DNA of 64,000 nucleotides from Methyloversatilis universalis FAM5 (GTDB taxonomy: Bacteria > Pseudomonadota > Gammaproteobacteria > Burkholderiales > Rhodocyclaceae): positions 20,214 to 84,213 of the forward strand of contig NZ_AFHG01000042.1 in assembly GCF_000214035.2 (NCBI RefSeq), read 5' to 3'. Positions 58,039 through 64,000 of this stretch are shown here, in pieces. The translations under genes and the position numbers were made by a program. Under the pieces are notes generated by a model. It searched no databases, was not told the DNA's origin, and worked only from the letters and a program-made list of their open reading frames with translations. Position 1 is the first letter of the stretch; the number at the start of each line of letters is the position of its first letter.

Positions 58039-58893
58039 GTGACCTTCCGCATGACATCAAGCCGCCTGAAGACCCTGCTGGGCGCCGCCCTGCTCACCGC
58101 CGGCCTGCTCGCCACTGCAGCCGCCGATGCCCGCGATCTCGCCGAAGTGAAATCCAGCGGCCAGCTGCGGGTCGGCCTGTACAAGGACTTCCCGCCGTAC
58201 TCCGACGAAGGCGCCGGCATCGATGTCGACATCGCGCGCGCACTCGCTGAAAAGATGGGCCTGAAGGCGGTGCTGGCCAGCTACGACGCCGGCGAGAACA
58301 TGGACGACGATCTGCGCAACATCGTCTGGAAAGGCACGGTGCTCGGCCCGGCAGTCTCCGACGTGATGGTGCATGTGCCGGTGGACCCGGTCATGAGCCA
58401 GCGCAACCCGCAGGTGCGCATCTTCGGCGCCTACCACCGCGAAACCCTGGCCGCCCTGCGTGACACCGAAAAGCTGCCCAAGCTGGACAAGGTGGCCGAC
58501 ATCGACCAGCAGCCGCTGGGCGCCGAAGGCGAATCCATCCTGTCGATGGCGCTGCTGTCGTCCGACGGCGGCCGGCTGCGCAGCCAGCTGCATCACTTCC
58601 AGTCCATGACCGATGCGCGCAAGGCGCTCGAATCCGGCGAGATCGCGGCCTTTCTCGGCATGCGCAGCCAGATCGAACCGATGAAGGCCGCCACCGGCAA
58701 CCGCTTCACGCTGAGCAATCCGCCGCCGCTGCCAGGCCTGCCGCAGGCCGGCTGGGCGCTCGGCATGGCCGTGGTGGCTGATGCCGCCGACCTGGAACAG
58801 GCGCTGAAAAAAGCGCTGGCCGACATGGAAAGCGACGGCACGCTGGACCGCATTTTCAAGAAGCACGCGGTCACCCGCATGCCGCCGCTGTAA
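58039..58893 (+). CDS. Second MoxJ-like periplasmic binding protein
   Basis: A 284-aa family-3 binding-protein fold with a signal peptide (about 1-31). It shares the hallmark AGENMDDDLRNIVWKGTVLG with the protein at 23688 and is its paralogue. It starts at GTG 58039, with GGAG about 10 bases upstream; the in-frame ATG at 58051 is too far from it. It is divergent from the kinase-regulator pair. No PQQ dehydrogenase is beside it, so its partner is elsewhere, perhaps dehydrogenase 1 or 2. Confidence 0.82.
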   Translation: MTFRMTSSRLKTLLGAALLTAGLLATAAADARDLAEVKSSGQLRVGLYKDFPPYSDEGAGIDVDIARALAEKMGLKAVLASYDAGENMDDDLRNIVWKGTVLGPAVSDVMVHVPVDPVMSQRNPQVRIFGAYHRETLAALRDTEKLPKLDKVADIDQQPLGAEGESILSMALLSSDGGRLRSQLHHFQSMTDARKALESGEIAAFLGMRSQIEPMKAATGNRFTLSNPPPLPGLPQAGWALGMAVVADAADLEQALKKALADMESDGTLDRIFKKHAVTRMPPL

Positions 58894-58908
58894 TCGGGCG
58901 GCAGCGGG

Positions 58909-59652
58909 TCAGCAGCCGGCGACCTGCCCCGGCAGGTCGAGGCAGTCGGTGAACAGGCCGCGCACGCCAGCCGCGATCAGCGCGGCCGCCCGGTCGGCCT
59001 GATTCACCGTGTAGCAGAGCAGCGGAATGCCGGCGCCGACGATGTCGGCCAGCCGCTCCGCGTCGAGGCGGCTGTGGTCGCAATGCAGGGACACCGCGCC
59101 CAGCGCGCGCATCTGAGTGCGCCAGTCATCCGGCACCGCTTCGAACAGCAGGCCGCGCGGCACCTCCGGCGCCCGCGCGCGCGCCGCGTCCAGCGCATCG
59201 AAATCGAAGGATGAAAACAGCGGCAGCGTGCGCCCGGCCGGCCAGCGCGCGGCCACCATGCGCGCCACCGTGTCCCCGGTGGCACGGGCATGACCGGGCG
59301 CCGGCTTTATTTCGATATTGGCGTCGAGATCCAGCCCGATCAGCAGGTCGATCGCTTCCCCCAGCGTGGGAATGGCTTCACCTGCAAAGGCCGGGCCGTG
59401 CCAACTGCCGGCGTCGAGCCGGCGCAGCGCGGCGAAGTCGTGCGCCGCCACCGCGCCGCGACCATCGGTGGTGCGCTCCAGCGTGTCGTCGTGAATGAGC
59501 ACCGGCACGCCGTCGCGGCTCAGCATCACGTCGAATTCGACCATGCGGAAACCGGCCGCCGCCCCGGCGTGTATCGCCGCCAGTGTGTTCTCCGGCGCGG
59601 CGCGGCCGCCGCCCCGGTGGGCGATCCACAGCGGTCGCCCCCAGTCGTTCAC
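58909..59652 (-). CDS. ugpQ: Glycerophosphodiester phosphodiesterase
   Basis: A 247-aa cytoplasmic GDPD hydrolysing glycerophosphodiesters to sn-glycerol 3-phosphate and an alcohol. IAHRGGGRAAPENTLAA, the metal/catalytic block EFDVMLSRDGVPVLIHDDTL and ERTTDGRG are clear. The GTG at 59652 (reads VNDWGRPLWIAHRGG) is chosen because it avoids overlap with the upstream gene and gives the length of E. coli UgpQ; an ATG at 59700 would overlap by 38 bases. It follows the UgpB-like gene and a small gene. Confidence 0.88.
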   Translation of the reverse strand: MNDWGRPLWIAHRGGGRAAPENTLAAIHAGAAAGFRMVEFDVMLSRDGVPVLIHDDTLERTTDGRGAVAAHDFAALRRLDAGSWHGPAFAGEAIPTLGEAIDLLIGLDLDANIEIKPAPGHARATGDTVARMVAARWPAGRTLPLFSSFDFDALDAARARAPEVPRGLLFEAVPDDWRTQMRALGAVSLHCDHSRLDAERLADIVGAGIPLLCYTVNQADRAAALIAAGVRGLFTDCLDLPGQVAGC

Positions 59653-59662
59653 CGGCGCGGGC

Positions 59663-59899
59663 TCACAGGTTCTGCAGCAGGTCGCGCGCCTCGTGCGCAA
59701 CCTGATCGTCGACCAGCCAGGCGATGGCCGACAGCAGTTCGATGGACTGGCCGCTGGCCACGCCCTCCTTCACCCAGTTCTCGATCGCCCGCACCCGCGC
59801 GGCGTCGTCGAGCGCAAGCAGCTTGAGCAGCGGCTCGCGCACCGACGCGTCCTCACGCGCGCTGCGTATCAGCAGCACCAGCTGTTCGCTGTCGCTCAT
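59663..59899 (-). CDS. Small helical protein of unknown function, 78 aa
   Basis: The product is MSDSEQLVLLIRSAREDASV and continues as an all-helical, acidic, cytoplasmic protein ending EARDLLQNL. It has no signal, metal motif or membrane span. It sits between the UgpB-like gene (4-base ATGA overlap) and ugpQ (10 bp), so it belongs to that operon. No family is recognised. Confidence 0.6.
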   Translation of the reverse strand: MSDSEQLVLLIRSAREDASVREPLLKLLALDDAARVRAIENWVKEGVASGQSIELLSAIAWLVDDQVAHEARDLLQNL

Positions 59900-61230
59900 T
59901 GCGCCGCCCGCAGCACCGCACTGTCCAGCGCCGCCTTGGCCGGCTTGCGGTCGGCCCACAGCGCTTCCAGTTCCTCGTCCAGCGCGGCGCGCACCTTCGG
60001 GTTGGCCGACGCGACGCTGGGGCCGCCGTCTGCCGCTGCCGCACCGCCGCGACCGGCCAGCTGGCGCAGCGCCACGCGCACCACGCCATCGGCATTCGGC
60101 GCGTCCACCGGGCTCAGCGCGACTACGCCGGCGCGGTTCAGCGGCACGAAACCGGTGTCCAGCGCCCATTGCGCCTGACGTTCAGGCTCAAGCGCGAAGG
60201 TGACGAAGCGGGCGATGGTCTGCAGGTCGGCCGCGCTGCGACCGGCCGACACCCACAGCGACGCCCCGTCGGCCAGCGTGTGGCCGGTCTTGTTGTACAC
60301 GTCTTCGTGGAAGGGCAGCGGCGCCACGCCCACCTCGAACTTGGCGTCGTGCTTGATCGCCGGCCACGAAGACGACATCGCGGTCAGCACCTGGCACTTG
60401 CCGCTGGAGAACATCGGCACCGCCTCGTCGCCGCGGCCGAAGATGTGCAGGTAGCGGCTCTTGTACCAGGACGACATCATGGCCAGGTGCTTCACCTGCA
60501 CCAGACCGTTGAACGCCAGTTCCTCACCCGCCTTCTGGCCCTTCTTCGCCGCGACCTTGCGGGCGAAGGGCTCGTTGTGCCAGGCACTCACGTTGTCCAC
60601 ATGCACCAGCGCCGGACGCGCGCTGGTGTAGGGGCATGAATAGCCGGCGTCGCGCAGGTCACCCAGCGCGGACTGCAGCGTGAGCCAGTGGTTGGGCGGC
60701 TGCTGCGGATCCAGACCGACGCGTGTGAAGGCGTCCTTGTTGTAGAACATGACCGGCGTGGCCAGGCCGAGGGCCAGCGCGTTCAGCCGGCCCTTGCCGT
60801 CGGCCAGCCAGGACGGCATCGGCGACGGGATGCGCACCGCGGCGAATTTCTCCTTGCCCCTGGTCATCACGTCGGCCAACGGCGTGTAGCGCACCTTGCC
60901 CTCCAGGAACTGGGCGCGGGCGTCGGCATCCAGCACCTGCATCGCGGGGGTAGCACCGTCGTCCCACTTGCGGGCGCTCAGCACGATCTTCTGCGAGGCC
61001 TTGCCGCTCGCGTTGAAGGCATCGACCAGTTTCTGCAGCGCCTGCGCGGTGCTGTCGTCCAGCGTGTGGGCCAGTTCCAGCGGTTCGGCTTCCTTCGCCG
61101 GTGCGGCCGCTTTCTTGCTGGCGGCGGCCGGTTTCTTCGCGGGGCTCTTCTTCGCGTCCTGCGCGTGCAGAGCGATCGGGAAAGCAAGGACGCTGGCCGC
61201 GATCAGTGCGGCAAACGGCTTGAGGGTCAT
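59896..61230 (-). CDS. UgpB-like family-1 solute-binding protein
   Basis: A 444-aa periplasmic protein with signal peptide ending LHAQD (about residue 24) followed by a Lys/Ala/Pro-rich linker (KKSPAKKPAAASKKAAAPAK). Blocks such as TPVMFYNKDAFTRVGLDPQQ, TSARPALVHVDNVSAWHNEP and GASLWVSAGRS match sn-glycerol-3-phosphate binding proteins (UgpB). No UgpA, UgpE or UgpC gene is in the window, so it must use a transporter encoded elsewhere or act in another way. ugpQ downstream supports a glycerophosphodiester role. Confidence 0.82.
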   Translation of the reverse strand: MTLKPFAALIAASVLAFPIALHAQDAKKSPAKKPAAASKKAAAPAKEAEPLELAHTLDDSTAQALQKLVDAFNASGKASQKIVLSARKWDDGATPAMQVLDADARAQFLEGKVRYTPLADVMTRGKEKFAAVRIPSPMPSWLADGKGRLNALALGLATPVMFYNKDAFTRVGLDPQQPPNHWLTLQSALGDLRDAGYSCPYTSARPALVHVDNVSAWHNEPFARKVAAKKGQKAGEELAFNGLVQVKHLAMMSSWYKSRYLHIFGRGDEAVPMFSSGKCQVLTAMSSSWPAIKHDAKFEVGVAPLPFHEDVYNKTGHTLADGASLWVSAGRSAADLQTIARFVTFALEPERQAQWALDTGFVPLNRAGVVALSPVDAPNADGVVRVALRQLAGRGGAAAADGGPSVASANPKVRAALDEELEALWADRKPAKAALDSAVLRAAQ

Positions 61231-61321
61231 GCGGTGGTCTCCTTCTGTGCCGCCTCGGGGCGGCAGGGTGCTCTGAAATCGTTCACGAGCGCGGCGTGCG
61301 CTGAGCGCAACCGGCGCTGAC

Positions 61322-62371
61322 TCATGGCGCGGGGTGGGTGTAGCGCAGGTGGATCGCGTCGATCGCCCGGCACAGTTCGTCGGACAGGCTGACCGACCAC
61401 GCGCTGATATTTTCCCGCAACTGGGTGGCGTTCGTCACCCCGATCAGCGTGCTGGCGACGGTGCTGCGGCGGTAGCAGAACGCCAGCGCCAGCTGCGCAG
61501 GCGTAAGGCCATGCTCCCGGGCAAGCGCCGCATAGGCGCGCGAGGCCGGTGCCACGTTCTCCTTGAAATAGCGCTGGCCGAACTGCGGAAATTCGGTGAT
61601 GCGGCCCGCCGCGTCAGCGTCGTCCGCATACTTGCCGCTCAGATGGCCGAAACCCAGCGGCGAATAGGCCAGCAGCGACACCTGTTCGCGCACGCACACC
61701 TCGGACAGCCCGAAGTCGAAGGTGCGGTTCATCAGGTGATAGGCGTTCTGGATGCTCACCACCCGCGGCAGTCCTTCGTCGGCCAGGCGCAGGCAGGTCA
61801 TCAGCCCCCAGGGCGTTTCGTTCGACACGCCGACGTGGCGCACCTTGCCCTCGGCGATCAGCCTGTCCATCGCTTCCAGCTGGCTGCGCAGCGAGGCGGC
61901 GTCGCGTTCGGCCGCCGGGTCGTATTCGTACTGGCCGAACATCGGCACGTTGCGGGCCGGCCAGTGGATCTGGTACAGGTCGATATGGTCGGTGCCCAGC
62001 CTGCGCAGCGAACCTTCGACCGCCTCGCGGATGTTGGCTTCGTCCAGCGCCAGCGGGCCACCGCGTATCCAGGGCATGCCGCGCGCCGGCCCGGCCACCT
62101 TGGTGGCGACGATCACCTTGTCGCGCGGCTTCTTCGCCAGCCAGCTGCCGACGATGCGCTCGGTGGCGCCGGAGGTTTCGGCGCGCGCCGGGACCGGGTA
62201 CATTTCGGCCGCGTCGAGCAGATCGATGCCGGCTTCGAAAGCTTCGTCCATCAGCGCATGGGCGCTGCGTTCATCGACCTGCTGACCGAAGGTCATGGTG
62301 CCCAGCCCGATGGCGGGCACGTCCAGCGACGAGCGCCCGAGCCGGCGCCGCGCGATATCCTTGCTGTCCAT
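61322..62371 (-). CDS. Aldo/keto reductase, Tas type
   Basis: A 349-aa NADPH-dependent aldo/keto reductase. The catalytic residues appear in DLLDAAEMYP (Asp, Tyr), VIVATKVAG (Lys) and QIHWPAR (His); the coenzyme end reads STLIGVTNATQLREN. Length and wording resemble E. coli Tas. The ATG at 62371 (MDSKDIARRRLGRSSLDVPA) lies close to the divergent rlmM. Substrate unknown. Confidence 0.9.
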   Translation of the reverse strand: MDSKDIARRRLGRSSLDVPAIGLGTMTFGQQVDERSAHALMDEAFEAGIDLLDAAEMYPVPARAETSGATERIVGSWLAKKPRDKVIVATKVAGPARGMPWIRGGPLALDEANIREAVEGSLRRLGTDHIDLYQIHWPARNVPMFGQYEYDPAAERDAASLRSQLEAMDRLIAEGKVRHVGVSNETPWGLMTCLRLADEGLPRVVSIQNAYHLMNRTFDFGLSEVCVREQVSLLAYSPLGFGHLSGKYADDADAAGRITEFPQFGQRYFKENVAPASRAYAALAREHGLTPAQLALAFCYRRSTVASTLIGVTNATQLRENISAWSVSLSDELCRAIDAIHLRYTHPAP

Positions 62372-62469
62372 GATGTGGCTTGAGGAAGTCCGGAGGTGTG
62401 TCTGGCAAGGGCCAGACATGTACCACAGACCGTGTCTCACCACGTCGATTCCCGCAGATCGGAAATATC

Positions 62470-63567
62470 TTGAAAACACATCTTCACGGCCTGCTGCTCT
62501 ACTGCCGCCCCGGCTTCGAGCGCGAATGCGCACAGGAAATCGCCGACCGCTGCGGCGAAGCCGGCCACCTGGTCGAAGTCAGCGCCGAGCCGAACAGCGG
62601 CTGGGTCGAGGCGCAGGCCGAAGGCGGCACGCTGTGGGCGCTCACCCGCATCCTGCGCTGGCAGGACCTGTGTTTCGCCCGTCAGCTGCTGTTTTCCGGC
62701 CGCACGGTCGAGGGCATGGCGCCCGGTGACCGGGTGACCCCGCTGGTCGAGGCGGCGCGCGAACTGTGCGACGGCTACGCCGATTTCCTGGTCGAAACGC
62801 CGGATACCGACGACGCCAAGTCGCTGTCGTCGATGATCAAGAAGCTGGAACCGCACCTGAGCCAGGCGCTGGAAGAGGCCGGTGCCTTCAGCGATGCACC
62901 GGACGCGCCGCGCCTGCACATCCTGTTCACCGCCACCGACCGTGCCACCGTAGCGCTGAGCTGGCCGGGCCGCCGCAGCGAGTGGCTGAACGGCATCCCG
63001 CGGCTGCGCATGCCGCGCGAGGCGCCCTCGCGATCGACACTGAAGCTGGCCGAAGCCTTCCACACCCTGCTGTCGGAAGACGAACAGGAGCGCCTGCTCA
63101 AACCGGGCATGAGCGCGGTCGACCTGGGGGCTGCCCCGGGCGGCTGGACCTGGCAGCTGGTGTCGCGCCACATCAGCGTGACCGCGGTGGACAACGGCCG
63201 CATGAACCCGGAACTGCTGGAATCCGGCCTGGTGGTGCACAAGCGCGAGGACGGTTTCCGCTTCGTGCCGCGCAAACCGGTGGACTGGCTGGTGTGCGAC
63301 ATGGTCGAACAGCCGCGCCGCGTCGCCGCGCTGGCCGCGCGCTGGCTCACCCAGGGCCTGTGCCGGCACGCGGTGTTCAACCTGAAGCTGCCGATGAAGC
63401 GCCGCTACGACGAACTGCAGCTGTGCACCGACCTGATCGCCGAAGCCATGGGCGACCGCAAGTACGTGCTGCGCTGCCGCCAGCTCTATCACGACCGGGA
63501 AGAAGTCACCTGCTACCTCGGCGACCCGGGCAAGGCCGGCGGCGGCGGACGCAAGCGGAAACGCTGA
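62470..63567 (+). CDS. rlmM: 23S rRNA C2498 ribose 2'-O-methyltransferase
   Basis: A 365-aa methyltransferase (E. coli RlmM is 366) acting on cytidine 2498 of 23S rRNA with SAM. N-terminal LYCRPGFERECAQEIADRC, SAM site AVDLGAAPGGWTWQLVSR, and DWLVCDMVEQPRRVAALAAR are diagnostic. The start is a TTG at 62470 (MKTHLHGLLLYCRPGF), the only choice that gives the family length. It has a weak GGAAAT ahead. Confidence 0.93.
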   Translation: MKTHLHGLLLYCRPGFERECAQEIADRCGEAGHLVEVSAEPNSGWVEAQAEGGTLWALTRILRWQDLCFARQLLFSGRTVEGMAPGDRVTPLVEAARELCDGYADFLVETPDTDDAKSLSSMIKKLEPHLSQALEEAGAFSDAPDAPRLHILFTATDRATVALSWPGRRSEWLNGIPRLRMPREAPSRSTLKLAEAFHTLLSEDEQERLLKPGMSAVDLGAAPGGWTWQLVSRHISVTAVDNGRMNPELLESGLVVHKREDGFRFVPRKPVDWLVCDMVEQPRRVAALAARWLTQGLCRHAVFNLKLPMKRRYDELQLCTDLIAEAMGDRKYVLRCRQLYHDREEVTCYLGDPGKAGGGGRKRKR

Positions 63568-63592
63568 ACGCCTCGCGCCTGCCTCCGCCGTT

Positions 63593-63612
63593 ATCGCGGA
63601 GAGGGCGCCGCT
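63593..63612. repeat. REP-like element interrupted at the IS110 left edge
   Basis: atcgcggagagggcgccgct matches the REP-like core at 2291-2310 in 19 of 20 bases. The match stops after CT at 63611-63612, where the first copy continues as cccacaggg and this one as tgtatgtt. The break is the likely insertion point of the mobile element whose gene starts at 63842. Confidence 0.6.
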
Positions 63613-64000
63613 TGTATGTTCACCTTCGGCAAGCGTAGTAGTGGACGCTTGTCGGGCGGAGGGACGAGCGCCGCATCTGACGGCAAGCACGTACAGACAG
63701 TGGGAGAGATGTCCCGCCTTCACCCCAAGCACCGATGAGGAATCCTTCGGACCGCGTCCGTCACGGTACCGACCATATCCTGCAAGCCTGTGCCCCGGTG
63801 ATCCCGACAAGCCCTTCAACCTTAGTCCGGAGGTGCTCATCGTGACAAGTCAGACCGAATCCACTTGCTTTGGCATCGACGTCTCCAAGCGCTGGCTGGA
63901 CATCGCCGAGCACGGCCGCTCGCCGGTACTGCGCATTGACAACACCGCCGCGGCCATCCGCGGCTGGCTGCGCACCTTGCCCCCGGGCGCTGTGCGCTTC
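63613..64000 (+). mobile_element. IS110-family insertion sequence, left part
   Basis: The element seems to start at the break in the REP-like repeat (63612/63613) and runs off the window. It consists of about 229 bp of non-coding left end followed by the start of a DEDD recombinase. The IS110 group lacks terminal inverted repeats and often targets REP sequences. The non-coding left end holds hairpins such as caagcgt/acgcttg (63630-63636, 63645-63651, loop 8) and ggga/tccc (63702-63715). The exact boundary is inferred. Confidence 0.65.
63842..64000 (+). CDS. IS110-family DEDD transposase, first 53 residues
   Basis: A GTG at 63842 opens a frame that runs to the window end. The product reads VTSQTESTCFGIDVSKRWLD, with the first catalytic Asp of the RuvC-like DEDD domain in GIDVSK, the hallmark of IS110/IS1111 recombinases. 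GTCCGGAGGTG precedes the start. The rest of the gene, including the serine motif of the C-terminal transposase_20 domain, lies outside the window. Confidence 0.85.
   Translation, partial: MTSQTESTCFGIDVSKRWLDIAEHGRSPVLRIDNTAAAIRGWLRTLPPGAVRF

Noticed and set aside
59896-61230. A complete Ugp ABC transporter
   Set aside because: Only the binding protein and ugpQ are present; no permease or ATPase genes are found nearby.

Overview
The window is about 64 kb of GC-rich chromosome from a betaproteobacterium. Gene content and order point to Rhodocyclales, with a Methyloversatilis-like facultative methylotroph the best guess. The reasons are two PQQ-dependent alcohol dehydrogenases with their quinoprotein accessory proteins, the petABC-sspAB block, dnaX-ybaB-recR with the 4.5S RNA gene beside it, and exosortase/PEP-CTERM-type accessory genes. 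The genus is inferred from content, not measured.

Layout. 1-11 kb: a truncated alpha-2-macroglobulin gene, an unrecognised gene, a tandem pair of FeeM/AHL-synthase-like N-acyltransferases, lapD-lapG, a CPBP-type membrane protease, tilS and accA. 11-19.2 kb: sspB, sspA, the cytochrome bc1 operon petABC, a CaiB-type CoA transferase, recR, ybaB, dnaX and ffs, all on the minus strand. 19.2-23.5 kb: a tungsten aldehyde:ferredoxin oxidoreductase (AOR) operon with a ferredoxin subunit, the catalytic subunit, an FAD subunit, a MoaD-like protein and a small unknown protein. 23.6-34.8 kb: a quinoprotein alcohol-oxidation island. It has two calcium-type PQQ dehydrogenases, two small c-type cytochromes, a MoxJ-like binding protein, a SoxYZ-like carrier, a zinc metallohydrolase, an exported pentapeptide-repeat protein and a sigma-54 activator. 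Three -24/-12 promoters in front of three of its operons suggest one sigma-54 regulon.

34.8-50 kb: a chemoreceptor, a TRAP dicarboxylate-type transporter (dctPQM) with a divergent DctS/DctR-like two-component system, an acyl-CoA dehydrogenase with etfA-etfB facing a TetR regulator across two perfect 16-bp operators, a phosphomannomutase/phosphoglucomutase, and two HDOD proteins. 50-63.6 kb: alaS with a small exported protein, a luciferase-like monooxygenase, glpK, a NarL-type two-component system next to a second MoxJ-like binding protein, ugpQ with a UgpB-like binding protein, an aldo/keto reductase and rlmM. The window ends inside an IS110-family element that seems to have inserted into a REP-like palindrome.

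Working model: alcohols are oxidised in the periplasm by the PQQ enzymes, electrons pass through the small cytochromes toward the respiratory chain, and the aldehydes may be oxidised in the cytoplasm by the AOR encoded next door. No rRNA, tRNA or CRISPR array was seen.
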